A stretch of DNA of 64,000 bases from Actinokineospora pegani (GTDB taxonomy: Bacteria > Actinomycetota > Actinomycetes > Mycobacteriales > Pseudonocardiaceae), in NCBI RefSeq assembly GCF_009745975.1, contig NZ_WHOL01000056.1:36417-100416 (forward strand). The letters run 5' to 3'. The translations under genes and the position numbers were made by a program. Below, one piece after another: positions 6,261 through 15,324 of this stretch; positions within the stretch are counted from its first letter, which is position 1, and every line of letters starts with the position of its first letter. The notes under the pieces were generated by a model, which worked only from the letters and a program-made list of their open reading frames with translations, made no database searches and was not told the origin of the DNA.

Positions 6261-8996
6261 GTGGGGGAGCTTGAGGACTGGGCCCACGTCTGGGCCAAGT
6301 CCGGCTTCGACCGGTACGAGTCGTCGGAGGAGTGGTTGCCGTTGTGGCAGCACCTCGACGACAGCGGGGGCGTGGCGGAGCTGCTTGTGCGCCACTGGAT
6401 CTCGCCCATGGCGGTGGAGCGGATCGCGCGGGAGGTGCCGGGCGGGAGCGAGGGGGTCGTCCGGCTGGCCGGGTGGCTGGCGCGGGTTCACGACGTCGGC
6501 AAGGCCAGTCCTGCCTTCGTCGTCCAAGTCCCCGTGCTCGCGGACCTGCTGCACCGCGCGGGCGTGGAGGTCAAGCTCTCGATCGCCAACGACAAGGACC
6601 GGCCGCTGGTCAACCACGCCCTGGTCGGCCACGTCGCGGTGGTCGAGTGGCTTCAGGCCAGGGGGTTCTCGGGTCGCCTGGCGAAGCAGTGGGCCTCGAT
6701 CGTGGGCAGCCACCACGGCACGGCTCCCGACACCATCGGTCTCCAACGCGTCCGCGAACGCCCCGACCTCGCCGGGACCGGTCGGTGGGCGGACATGCGT
6801 GCCGCATTGCTCGTCCGCGCCGCGCGGCACTTCCCCGACCTGGATGACTTCCGGGATGCGCGGCTCAGCCTCCCCTCCCAGGTCGTGCTCTGCGGCGTGG
6901 TGATCCTCGCCGACTGGATCGCCTCCAACTCCGCCTACTTCCCGTTGTGGCCGACGCCCGCGACGGCCGGTCAGCCCGACGACGGGGAGACGGCTCGCCG
7001 GGTCGAGCACGCCTGGCGCAAGCTGGCCCTGCCCGCCGGGTGGCGGGCCAAGCCGACGGGCGACAGCCCCGACACCCTCATGCGCGCACGGTTCCAGCGG
7101 CCCTCGGCCCGGCCCGTGCAGCGCGCCGCCGCCGAGCTGGCGCGCACGGACGAGCCCGGGATCATGGTCATCGAGGACGCCATGGGGTCGGGCAAGACCG
7201 AGGCCGCGCTCTTGGCGGTGGAGGAGCTGGCCGCGCGGGTCGGCGCTGACGGCTGCGTTGTCGCGCTGCCCACCCAGGCCACCTCCGACGCCATGTTCTC
7301 CCGGGTCCACGCCTGGCTCGACCTGGTGCCCAAGGGCGCGGCGGTGTCGTTCGCGTTGACCCACGGCAAAGCCCACCTCAACGACGAGTACTCCGGTCTG
7401 GTGGGCCGGGGTCGGGTCGGCGCGGTCGACGACTGCGGTGGCGCCATCGCCCACGAGTGGCTCAGCGGGCGCAAGAAGTCCGCGCTGGCCTCGTTCGTCG
7501 TCGGCACGGTCGACCAGGTGCTGTTCGCGGGGCTGCGCACGCGGCACTTGATGCTGCGCCACCTCTCGCTCGCCGGGAAGGTCGTCGTGGTCGACGAGGT
7601 GCACGCCTATGACGTTTACATGTCCCGATATCTGGATCGCGTCCTGCACTGGCTGGGCGCTTACGGGGTGCCGGTCGTCCTGCTTTCGGCGACGCTGCCC
7701 GACGCCCGCCGCGCCGAGCTGCTGCGCGCCTACGCCGACGGCAAGGGCGTGGCCGTCACCCCGCCCCAGGGCAATCCCGGCTACCCGGTCATCACCACCC
7801 TCTCCGGCGCCCACGCCATCGACTCGACCGCGGAGCCGAAGACCGTCGCGCTCGACCACCTCCCGGACGACCTCGACACGCTGATCCGGCACCTCGACGA
7901 CACGATGGCGGGCCGCGGCTGCGCCGTGGTCATCCGCAACACCGTCACGCGCGTGCAGGAGACAGCGGAGCGTCTGATCAAGGAGTACGGGGCGGACAAC
8001 GTGACCGTCGCGCACGCGAGGTTCCTCGCCTGCCACCGCTCCGCGAACGACCGAGACCTGGTGCGGCGCTTCGGGCAGGGGGGCGACCGGCCGGACTTCC
8101 ACATCGTCGTCGCCTCCCAGGTCGTCGAGCAGTCGTTGGACATCGATTTCGACCTGATGGTCACCGACCTGGCGCCCGTCGACCTCGTCCTGCAGCGGCT
8201 CGGCAGGCTCCACCGGCACGCCAGGCAGCGGCCGGGCCCGCTCGCCGACCCGAGGTGCGCGATCGTCGGCGTCGCCGACTGGGACGCCGCCCCGGTCGTC
8301 GCCAACCCCAACGCCCGCCGGATCTACGGGGACCACACCCTGCTCCGCTCCGCGGCGCTGGTCGCGGGACGCCGCCACGTCCAGCTCCCCCAGGACATCG
8401 CCCCCCTGGTCCAAAAAGCCTACGGTCAGGACCCGGTGGGACCGGCGAGCTGGCAGACCGCCATGTCCACCGCTGCGGAGGCCGCCGCGGTGTCGGCCCG
8501 AAAGCGCTTCGACGCAGCAGGCTCCTACCTCGTCAAACCCGCGGGCGCCTTGCCCTCGCTGACGGGGTGGAACGACGACAGCGCGGGCGGGGCCAAAGAG
8601 GAGGCCAAGGGGCTGGCCCAGGTCCGCGACGGCGAGGAATCCCTGGAAGTCCTCGTCCTGCAGCGCGACGAGGCGGGTGGGCTGCTGCTGCCGGAATGGG
8701 ACGAGGGCGCCTGGGAGGAGGTCGGGCGCCAGGTCCCGACGCACGACCAGGTCCCGGAGGACCAGGCCAAGGCCGCTTTGGCGTGCTCGCTGCGGCTCCC
8801 CCTCGCGCTCTGCCACCCCGGGGTCGTCGACGCGGTCATCGCCGAGCTCGAACGCCGCACGATCGAGAGCTTCGAGGTGACCCCGCTGCTGCGCGGTCAG
8901 CTCGTGCTCGTCCTCGACGCCGACATGACCGCCGAGCTGCACGGGTTCCGCCTGACCTACGACACCCGCCGAGGACTCACCCATGACAAGCTCTGA
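6261..8996 (+). CDS. cas3: CRISPR-associated helicase/nuclease Cas3 (type I-E)
   Basis: A 911-residue fusion of an HD nuclease and a superfamily 2 helicase that is recruited by Cascade to nick, unwind and degrade target DNA. The HD motif is HDVGKASPAF (H77, D78). Walker A is AMGSGKTEAA (K312), the DEVH box is VDEVHAYD (D445-H448), and motif VI appears as LQRLGRLHRH. The length is normal for I-E Cas3. The GTG start at 6261 follows a purine-rich ribosome-binding site. It leads the cas operon and overlaps cse1 by 14 nt, so it is co-translated with Cascade here, whereas in E. coli cas3 is separately transcribed. Confidence 0.97.
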   Translation: MGELEDWAHVWAKSGFDRYESSEEWLPLWQHLDDSGGVAELLVRHWISPMAVERIAREVPGGSEGVVRLAGWLARVHDVGKASPAFVVQVPVLADLLHRAGVEVKLSIANDKDRPLVNHALVGHVAVVEWLQARGFSGRLAKQWASIVGSHHGTAPDTIGLQRVRERPDLAGTGRWADMRAALLVRAARHFPDLDDFRDARLSLPSQVVLCGVVILADWIASNSAYFPLWPTPATAGQPDDGETARRVEHAWRKLALPAGWRAKPTGDSPDTLMRARFQRPSARPVQRAAAELARTDEPGIMVIEDAMGSGKTEAALLAVEELAARVGADGCVVALPTQATSDAMFSRVHAWLDLVPKGAAVSFALTHGKAHLNDEYSGLVGRGRVGAVDDCGGAIAHEWLSGRKKSALASFVVGTVDQVLFAGLRTRHLMLRHLSLAGKVVVVDEVHAYDVYMSRYLDRVLHWLGAYGVPVVLLSATLPDARRAELLRAYADGKGVAVTPPQGNPGYPVITTLSGAHAIDSTAEPKTVALDHLPDDLDTLIRHLDDTMAGRGCAVVIRNTVTRVQETAERLIKEYGADNVTVAHARFLACHRSANDRDLVRRFGQGGDRPDFHIVVASQVVEQSLDIDFDLMVTDLAPVDLVLQRLGRLHRHARQRPGPLADPRCAIVGVADWDAAPVVANPNARRIYGDHTLLRSAALVAGRRHVQLPQDIAPLVQKAYGQDPVGPASWQTAMSTAAEAAAVSARKRFDAAGSYLVKPAGALPSLTGWNDDSAGGAKEEAKGLAQVRDGEESLEVLVLQRDEAGGLLLPEWDEGAWEEVGRQVPTHDQVPEDQAKAALACSLRLPLALCHPGVVDAVIAELERRTIESFEVTPLLRGQLVLVLDADMTAELHGFRLTYDTRRGLTHDKL

Positions 8997-10608
8997 GACC
9001 ATCTTCGACCTGCTCGAGCAGCCCTGGATCTTGGCGCGGGCCAAGGGCGGCGCGACCGTCGAACTGTCCTTGTCGGAAATTTTTCGCGAGTCCGGAAATC
9101 TCCTCGGGCTGGTCGGCGAGGTGCCTACCCAGGTCTTCGCCACCACCCGTTTGCTGCTCGCCGTGTTGCGCCGGGCCATGCACCGGGCTGAGCGTCCGCT
9201 GGTCGACTTCGAGGACTGGCAGCCGCTGTGGTCGGCCTTCCCGCTGGTCGATGTGGAGGAGTACCTGGTCGAACACAGGGACAGGTTCGACCTGCTGCAC
9301 CCCAGCACGCCCTTCATGCAGGTGGCGGACCTGCGCACGGCGAAGGGCGAGATGTCGGACCTGAGCAAGCTCATCGCCGATGTGCCCAACAACCGGCCGT
9401 TCTTCACCACCCGCATCGGCACGCCACTGCGCCTGAGCCTCGCGGAGGCGGCCAGGTGGGTCCTGCACTGCCAGGCGTTCGACTTCTCCGGTATCAAATC
9501 CGGCGCCGCTGACGACAAACGCGTCAAAGGCGGCAGGGGCTATCCAATCGGCCTCGCCTGGTCGGGGCAGCTCGGCGGCGTCCTCGCCGAGGGCAGGACG
9601 CTGCGCGAGACCTTGTTGCTCAACCTCATCCCGGACCACGTCTTCGGTGAGTTCGTCAGCGAGGACAGGCCTGTCTGGGAACGCGCCGCGCTGACCGGTG
9701 AGGAGGAGGTCGTCGGTGGGCGCACGCCGACCGGGCCTGTCGACCTCTACACCTGGCCGAGCAGGCGCATCCGGCTCGCCGTCGACGGCGACCAGGTCAC
9801 GGGTGTGCTGGTGTGCAACGGGGACAAGATCCTGCCGCAGAACCGGTTCGACTTCGAGCCGCACACCTCGTGGCGGCGCAGCACCAACCAGGAGAAGCAG
9901 CTCAAGTCGGCCGTGCCGGTCTACATGCCGCTGGAGCACGACCCGTCCCGGGCGATCTGGCGCGGGCTCGCCGCCATGCTCCCCGCGGCCGTCCGCACGA
10001 CTGGCGAGGTCCCGTCCCGGCGCGTGCCCGGGGTCCTGCGGTGGGTGGCCGAGCTGCGGCTCGAGGGTGTCCTCGCCCCCGACGCCCCGGTGGCCCTGCA
10101 CACGATCGGGATGACCTACGGCAGCAACAACTCCGTCATCGACGAGGTCGTCGAGGACCGCCTGTCCGTGCCCGCCCTGCTCGTCGCGGAGGACGCCGTC
10201 GACCTGACCCGGGTCGTGCTGTCCTGCGTCTCCTCCGCCGAGTCCGCCGCCAAGGCGCTGGGCTCCTTGGCCGCGTCCCTGGCCGAAGCGAGCGGCGGCG
10301 AGTACGGGCCCGCCCGGTCGCGGGCGGTCGAGTCCGCCTACGACGCGCTCGACCCGTTGTTCCGCCGGTGGGTGCGCGACGACATCAGGGAAGGCGTCGA
10401 CGAGGACGATGTCCAACGGATCTTCCACCTCGCAGCCAAGCGCGCCGTGGCCCGCCTGGGCGCCGAGCTGGTCGAGGCGGCCCCCGCGACAGCCTGGTCC
10501 GGGCGCAAGAAGGACGGCCGCGCCCTGAGCGCCACCCACGCCTACAAGCGCTTCGACGGCGAGCTGCGGGCCGCCCTGCCCAAGGCCGACGACCCGACAC
10601 CCGCCTGA
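8983..10608 (+). CDS. casA: Type I-E Cascade large subunit Cse1/CasA
   Basis: A 541-residue large subunit of Cascade that recognises the PAM and recruits Cas3. The N-terminal FDLLEQPWILARAKGG, the HPSTPFMQV motif near residue 107 and the GTPLRLSLAEAARWVLHCQAFD block are hallmarks of the Cse1 family. A C-terminal helical bundle follows from about residue 380. The ATG lies inside the cas3 end (14-nt overlap). It is followed after 15 nt by cse2. Confidence 0.95.
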   Translation: MTSSETIFDLLEQPWILARAKGGATVELSLSEIFRESGNLLGLVGEVPTQVFATTRLLLAVLRRAMHRAERPLVDFEDWQPLWSAFPLVDVEEYLVEHRDRFDLLHPSTPFMQVADLRTAKGEMSDLSKLIADVPNNRPFFTTRIGTPLRLSLAEAARWVLHCQAFDFSGIKSGAADDKRVKGGRGYPIGLAWSGQLGGVLAEGRTLRETLLLNLIPDHVFGEFVSEDRPVWERAALTGEEEVVGGRTPTGPVDLYTWPSRRIRLAVDGDQVTGVLVCNGDKILPQNRFDFEPHTSWRRSTNQEKQLKSAVPVYMPLEHDPSRAIWRGLAAMLPAAVRTTGEVPSRRVPGVLRWVAELRLEGVLAPDAPVALHTIGMTYGSNNSVIDEVVEDRLSVPALLVAEDAVDLTRVVLSCVSSAESAAKALGSLAASLAEASGGEYGPARSRAVESAYDALDPLFRRWVRDDIREGVDEDDVQRIFHLAAKRAVARLGAELVEAAPATAWSGRKKDGRALSATHAYKRFDGELRAALPKADDPTPA

Positions 10609-10623
10609 CCCGAACGGAACACC

Positions 10624-11286
10624 ATGAGCACTGGAACAGAGCAGAGGTCAGTCAAGTCCACTGTGGACTCCTTCGTCGGGTCGACGATCTCCGGGCTGCA
10701 ACGGCAGTACCTCGCCAACGCCTCCGCCGGTGTTGCCGCCCTGGCCCGGCTGCGCCGTGCCGCGGGCAAGGCCCCCGGGGAGATCGCCGACGTCTTCGAG
10801 TTCACCCTCTCCCCGGAGCTGGCGGTGGGTCGGGATGCCCGCGACGAGGACGCGCCGACGGCCGCGGAGGTCGCCGCGCACCACGCCATCACCCTCTTCG
10901 CCCTGCACCAGCAGTCGCAGACGCGGCCGATGCACCTGCGCGGGGTGGGGTTCGGCTCGGCGTTGCGCAAGGTCGCTGCCCCCAAGGAGGGCGACACCCC
11001 CAAGACCGGTCTGGACACGCCGGTGGTCCGGCGGTTCGAGATGATCAGCACCGCCGACTCCCTGCCGGAGTTGGCCCACCACCTGCGCGGCGCCGTGCAG
11101 TTGCTGCGGTCGCGCCAGGTCCCCCTCGACTACGGCCAGTTCGCCGTCGACCTGCTCGACTGGCAGCTCGGCGGCAAGTCCAGGACCTGGCTGCGCCTGC
11201 GCTGGGGCCGCGGCTTCCACTTCGCCCCCAAGGACAAGGACGCCGAGCCGGAGAAGGGCACCGGGGCCGACAAGACCACCGGCTGA
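10624..11286 (+). CDS. casB: Type I-E Cascade small subunit Cse2/CasB
   Basis: A 220-residue all-helical protein with the Cse2 pattern: LQRQYLANASAGVAALARLRRAAG near residue 25, a middle ALHQQSQTRPMH, and a C-terminal PLDYGQFAVDLLDWQ followed by VRLRWGRGF-like sequence (LRLRWGRGFHF). Two copies normally brace the crRNA and target strand. The protein is slightly longer than E. coli CasB, with a Lys/Glu-rich tail (KDKDAEPEKG). It starts 15 nt after casA. Confidence 0.93.
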   Translation: MSTGTEQRSVKSTVDSFVGSTISGLQRQYLANASAGVAALARLRRAAGKAPGEIADVFEFTLSPELAVGRDARDEDAPTAAEVAAHHAITLFALHQQSQTRPMHLRGVGFGSALRKVAAPKEGDTPKTGLDTPVVRRFEMISTADSLPELAHHLRGAVQLLRSRQVPLDYGQFAVDLLDWQLGGKSRTWLRLRWGRGFHFAPKDKDAEPEKGTGADKTTG

Positions 11287-11335
11287 CCGGCCACCGGTCG
11301 CCCACCACGTCAGCACCAGCGGAAGGAGCGGCACA

Positions 11336-12469
11336 GTGCCGCGCACGATCATCGACATCCACGTCATCCAGACCGTCCCGCCGAGCAACCTCAACCGGGA
11401 CGACACGGGCAGCCCCAAGTCGGCCGTCTACGGCGGCACCCGCCGCGCCCGGGTCTCCAGCCAGGCGTGGAAGCGCGCCACCCGCGACGCCTTCGCCTCG
11501 CTGCTGGACAGCTCCGAGCTCGGGGTGCGGACCAAGCGCGTCGTCGAGCTGCTCGGCGACGAGATCGAGGAGCAGGACGGCTCCCTAGCAGGCCGCGGTC
11601 AGGACTTGGCCAAGGACCTGCTGGCCGCGGCGAAGATCAAGACCGGACCGGCGCGCAAGAAGGACCAGCCGGACGAGGTCGGCTACTTGCTGTTCCTCAG
11701 CCGCAAGCAGGTGCAGAACTTGGCCGCGCTCGCCGTCGAGGCCGCGGCCGAGGCGGGCGAGGGCAAAGTCGCCTTCGACGGCAAGAAGGTCAAGGCCGTC
11801 GCCGACCGCGAGCACTCCATCGACGTGTCGCTGTTCGGCCGGATGGTCGCCGACGACACCGCCCTCAACGTCGAGGCCTCGGCGCAGGTCGCCCACGCCA
11901 TCAGCGTGCACGCCGTGGCCAACGAGTTCGACTACTACACCGCGGTCGACGACCACAAGCGCGGCGACGACGAGGAGGACGCGGGCGCGGGCATGATCGG
12001 CACGGTCGAGTTCAACTCGTCGACCCTGTACCGGTACGCCAACGTCGACGTCGACCACCTGCGCGGCAACCTCGGCGACACCGAGGCCACCAAGCGCGCG
12101 GTCGCGGCGTTCCTGCGGGCGTTCGTCACCAGCATGCCCACGGGCAAGCAGAACACCTTCGCCAACCGCACCCTGCCCGACGCTGTGCTCGTCGTGGTCC
12201 GCGAGACCCAGCCGATCAACCTGGCGGGCGCGTTCGAGGCGGCCATCGGCGAGGGTGAGAAGGGCGGTCGCATCGCGGCGTCCATCCTGAAGCTCGCGAA
12301 GCAGGCCGGGGAACTGCACGAGGCCTTCGGCGAGACCCCGGTCGCGAGTTGGTCGTTCGGTGTCGGCGAGCGGGTCGACCTGCTGCACGAGGTCGCGACC
12401 CGGTCCACCCTCGACGAGGTCGTGCGCGAGGTCGCCGAACTGGTCGAGCAGCGTCAGGAGCAGGCGTGA
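11336..12469 (+). CDS. casC: Type I-E Cascade backbone subunit Cas7/CasC
   Basis: A 377-residue Cas7e protein, normally present in six copies along the crRNA. The start IIDIHVIQTVPPSNLNRDD and YGGTRRARVSSQAWKRATR are diagnostic. It is the only cas gene in the operon with a real gap in front (49 nt) and has its own strong ribosome-binding site, GGAAGGAG at 11321-11328, 7 nt before the GTG. The others rely on stop-start overlaps. This fits the higher copy number of the subunit. The stop overlaps the cas5 start as GTGA. Confidence 0.96.
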   Translation: MPRTIIDIHVIQTVPPSNLNRDDTGSPKSAVYGGTRRARVSSQAWKRATRDAFASLLDSSELGVRTKRVVELLGDEIEEQDGSLAGRGQDLAKDLLAAAKIKTGPARKKDQPDEVGYLLFLSRKQVQNLAALAVEAAAEAGEGKVAFDGKKVKAVADREHSIDVSLFGRMVADDTALNVEASAQVAHAISVHAVANEFDYYTAVDDHKRGDDEEDAGAGMIGTVEFNSSTLYRYANVDVDHLRGNLGDTEATKRAVAAFLRAFVTSMPTGKQNTFANRTLPDAVLVVVRETQPINLAGAFEAAIGEGEKGGRIAASILKLAKQAGELHEAFGETPVASWSFGVGERVDLLHEVATRSTLDEVVREVAELVEQRQEQA

Positions 12470-13206
12470 CGGCGCTGTTGCTGCGCTTCGCCGGGCCGTT
12501 GCAGGCGTGGGGGACCGGCAGCCGGTTCTCCCGTCGGGAGACCGACCGGGTGCCGTCCAAGAGCGGCGTGGTCGGTCTGCTCGCCGCCGCGAGCGGGTAC
12601 CACCGGGCGGAGTTGGACGTGGGGCGCGCGGTCGACGAGATCGAGGCGCTGTTCAACCTGCGCATGGGTGTGCGGGTCGACCAGCCCGGCCGCATCGAGC
12701 GGGACTTCCAGACGGCCCGCACCCGCGACGGCAAGGACGCGATGCCGCTGTCGCACCGGTTCTACCTGTCCGACGCGGTGTTCCTCGTCGCGGTCGAGGG
12801 CGACAGGGCGCTGCTGGAGGGACTGCGCGACGCGCTGCGCCGCCCCGCGTACCCGCTCGCGCTGGGTAGGCGCTCGTGCCCGCCAGTCGGCAAGGTGGAG
12901 CACGGCCTGTGCGACGGCGACGTCCGGGCGGCGCTGACGACCGAGCCGTGGGCGGCCTCGAAGCGGGTCATGCGGCGGGCCAGCGCGTCGGAGCGGGTGG
13001 ACCTCACCCTGGTCGTCGACTGCGCGGCGGACGACGACCTGGCGGTCCAGGTCCAGGACCAGCCCATCAGCTTCGACCCGGCCCACCGCCGGTACGGCTG
13101 GCGCTCGGTGCGCGAGGAGTCCATCGAGGTCCTGAACCCCGAGTGGCGGCAGCCACAGCCCACCGACATCCACGACCCGTTCGGATTGTTGGAGAGCGTG
13201 TCATGA
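12466..13206 (+). CDS. casD: Type I-E Cascade subunit Cas5/CasD
   Basis: A 246-residue Cas5e protein that holds the 5' handle of the crRNA. The start TALLLRFAGPLQAWGTGSRF and RETDRVPSKSGVVGLLAAASG are diagnostic RAMP-fold motifs. A RFYLSDAVFLVAVEGD strand and the LGRRSCPP loop are also typical. It is translationally coupled to cas7 (GTGA) and cas6e (ATGA). Confidence 0.95.
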   Translation: MTALLLRFAGPLQAWGTGSRFSRRETDRVPSKSGVVGLLAAASGYHRAELDVGRAVDEIEALFNLRMGVRVDQPGRIERDFQTARTRDGKDAMPLSHRFYLSDAVFLVAVEGDRALLEGLRDALRRPAYPLALGRRSCPPVGKVEHGLCDGDVRAALTTEPWAASKRVMRRASASERVDLTLVVDCAADDDLAVQVQDQPISFDPAHRRYGWRSVREESIEVLNPEWRQPQPTDIHDPFGLLESVS

Positions 13207-13871
13207 CGGCGTTCCTCACCCGGTTCGAGGTCAACAAGGCCCGGCGCGGGGCCCGTGACCTCATGGGGTCGCTGCACCGCATGCACGCCGCGGTGCTCGC
13301 GTCCTTCCCGGATTCGCACCGCGCCACGGTCGAGGGCGGCCGGGTGCTCTGGCGCCTCGACCACGGCGACCACAGCACCACCCTCTACATCGTCAGCCCG
13401 CACGAGCCCGACCTGACCCACCTCGTCGAGCAGGCGGGTTGGCCCACGACCCAGACCTGGGCCACCCGGGACTACTCGCCGCTGCTCGACCGGCTGTCGA
13501 CGGGGGACCGCTTCGCCTTCCGACTGGCGGCCAACCCGACCCGCTCTCAACGCCGGGAGGACGACGACCGCTCCCAGCGGTACGCGCACGTCACCGTCGC
13601 CCAGCAGACCCAGTGGCTGCTCGACCGCGCCCTCCGCAACGGCTTCGCCCTCTGCGAGGCCGCCGAGAAGGAACCCGATGTGGCGGTGCGGGGCAGGCAG
13701 AGGTCGCAGTTCGCCCGTGGTGGGAAGACTGTCACGCTGTCCACCGCCGTGTTCGAGGGCAGGCTCGAGGTGACCGACCCCGACCTGCTGCGCGCGGCGT
13801 TGGTCGGCGGCATCGGCCCGGCCAAGGGCTACGGGTGCGGCCTGCTGACCCTGGCGGCGGTCCCCGGGTGA
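13203..13871 (+). CDS. casE: Type I-E crRNA-processing endonuclease Cas6e/CasE
   Basis: A 222-residue Cas6e, the RNase that cuts the repeat hairpin and remains bound to the 3' handle. The N-terminal TAFLTRFEVNKARRGARDLMGSLHRMHAAV contains the His region expected for catalysis. The C-terminal GIGPAKGYGCGLLTLA is the glycine-rich loop typical of Cas6e. Start at ATG 13203, coupled to cas5. The stop overlaps the cas1 GTG. Confidence 0.95.
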   Translation: MTAFLTRFEVNKARRGARDLMGSLHRMHAAVLASFPDSHRATVEGGRVLWRLDHGDHSTTLYIVSPHEPDLTHLVEQAGWPTTQTWATRDYSPLLDRLSTGDRFAFRLAANPTRSQRREDDDRSQRYAHVTVAQQTQWLLDRALRNGFALCEAAEKEPDVAVRGRQRSQFARGGKTVTLSTAVFEGRLEVTDPDLLRAALVGGIGPAKGYGCGLLTLAAVPG

Positions 13872-14830
13872 GCGACATCCCCGGCGCCCGGCCGGTGCCG
13901 ATCTCGCACCTGACCCGGGCCCAGGACCGGATGACGTTCGTCTACCTGGAGCACTGCGTCGTCCACCGCGACGCCAACGCGATCACCGCCAAGGACGCCA
14001 GGGGCACCGTGCACATCCCGGCGGCGACGCTGGGCGCGCTGCTGCTCGGTCCGGGGACCAACGTCAGCCAGCAGGCGATGGTGCTGCCCGCGGAGAGCGG
14101 TTCCACGGCGGTGTGGGTCGGGGAGCGCGGCGTGCGCTACTACGCGCACGGCCGCACCCTCGCGCGTTCCTCGCGCCTGCTGGAACGCCAGGCGGAGCTG
14201 GTGTCGAACCGGACCTCGCGGTTGCGCGTCGCACGGGCGATGTACGCGATGCGATTCCCCGACGAGGACACCACGGGGCTGACGATGCAGCAGTTGCGCG
14301 GCCGCGAGGGCGCCCGGGTGCGGAGGATCTACCGCGACCACGCGAAGCGGACCGGGGTGCAGTGGGAGCGCCGCGACTACGACGTGACCGACTTCGACAG
14401 CGGGACCGCCATCAACAAGGCGCTCTCGGCGGCGAACACCAGCCTCTACGGCGTGGTGCGCGCCGTGGTCGTCGCGTTGGGCCTGGCCCCCGGGTTGGGG
14501 TTCGTCCACACCGGCAACATGCGGTCGTTCGTCTTCGACGTCGCGGACCTGTACAAGACCGAGATCACCATTCCGGTCGCCTTCGAGATCGCCGCCAAGG
14601 AGGTGGGCGACGTGGCGGCCGAGACCCGCCGCGCCGTGCGCGACCGCATGAAGGACGGGAGGTTCCTCGAGACCTGCGTCCAGGACATCAAGTCGCTGCT
14701 CGCCGAGCCGGGTGGGCAGGACGTGGAGTACGGACCCGAGGCGTTCGAGGACCCCGACGTGGTCATGCTGTGGGACTACAACGGACGCAACGTCGCCGCG
14801 GGCGTCTCCTACGACGAGGACGACCTGTGA
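13868..14830 (+). CDS. cas1: Type I-E adaptation integrase Cas1
   Basis: A 320-residue Cas1e, the metal-dependent integrase that inserts new spacers at the leader end. It starts LTRAQDRMTFVYLEHCVVHR, and has TLGALLLGPGTNVSQQAM in the N-terminal beta domain. Active-site surroundings are seen in NTSLYGVVRAVVVALGL (Glu is replaced in this stretch as in many Cas1e; the catalytic His is in LGFVHTGNMRSFVFDVADL). The GTG start overlaps the casE stop (GTGA), and the stop overlaps cas2. Confidence 0.95.
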   Translation: MSDIPGARPVPISHLTRAQDRMTFVYLEHCVVHRDANAITAKDARGTVHIPAATLGALLLGPGTNVSQQAMVLPAESGSTAVWVGERGVRYYAHGRTLARSSRLLERQAELVSNRTSRLRVARAMYAMRFPDEDTTGLTMQQLRGREGARVRRIYRDHAKRTGVQWERRDYDVTDFDSGTAINKALSAANTSLYGVVRAVVVALGLAPGLGFVHTGNMRSFVFDVADLYKTEITIPVAFEIAAKEVGDVAAETRRAVRDRMKDGRFLETCVQDIKSLLAEPGGQDVEYGPEAFEDPDVVMLWDYNGRNVAAGVSYDEDDL

Positions 14831-15174
14831 CCGTCGTGGTGGTGGCGGCGTGCCCGGTCGGCCTGCGCGGCCACCTCACCCGCTGGCTGCTGGAGATCTC
14901 GCCGGGGGTCTTCGTGGGCCAGGTCAGCGCACGGGTGCGCTCCCTGATGTGGGAGCGCGTGGTGGAGATGGTGAAGTCCGGCCGCGCCATCATGGTCCAT
15001 CACTCCAACAACGAACAGGGGTTGGAGTTCAGCGTCCACGGCAGCGAGTGGATACCTGAGGACTTCGAGGGCATCACCCTCATGCGCCGCCCGGCCCCGG
15101 CGGCTCCGGACGCGCCCGCCAAGGCGGCGGGATGGAGCAACGCGAGCAAGCGGCGCAAGTACGGGCGGCGCTAG
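14827..15174 (+). CDS. cas2: Type I-E adaptation protein Cas2
   Basis: A 115-residue Cas2e that bridges two Cas1 dimers during spacer capture. VVVAACPVGLRGHLTRWLLEISPGVFVG is the first ferredoxin-like repeat, and SARVRSLMWERVVEMV the second. It has a basic C-terminal tail (SNASKRRKYGRR). It closes the cas operon, overlapping cas1 by 4 nt. Confidence 0.95.
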   Translation: MTVVVVAACPVGLRGHLTRWLLEISPGVFVGQVSARVRSLMWERVVEMVKSGRAIMVHHSNNEQGLEFSVHGSEWIPEDFEGITLMRRPAPAAPDAPAKAAGWSNASKRRKYGRR

Positions 15175-15324
15175 GTGCAGCGGACCGGGAGGTCGTGAAC
15201 GGTTCGACACACAATCGGATGATCGTGGCACGGGGATCTCGCGGGTTTGGTCTGGATTGCGATGTCGGCGTCGAAGCCCTTCGCCAACACACCGTTGACC
15301 CCGCTGCGGCTGGTCCGCTGTGCC

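Noticed and set aside
6093..9527. A very long open frame of over 1100 codons on the minus strand opposite cas3 and cse1
   Set aside because: It is antisense to well-supported cas genes; its product is Arg/Gly/Asp-rich low-complexity sequence, typical of shadow frames in high-GC DNA.
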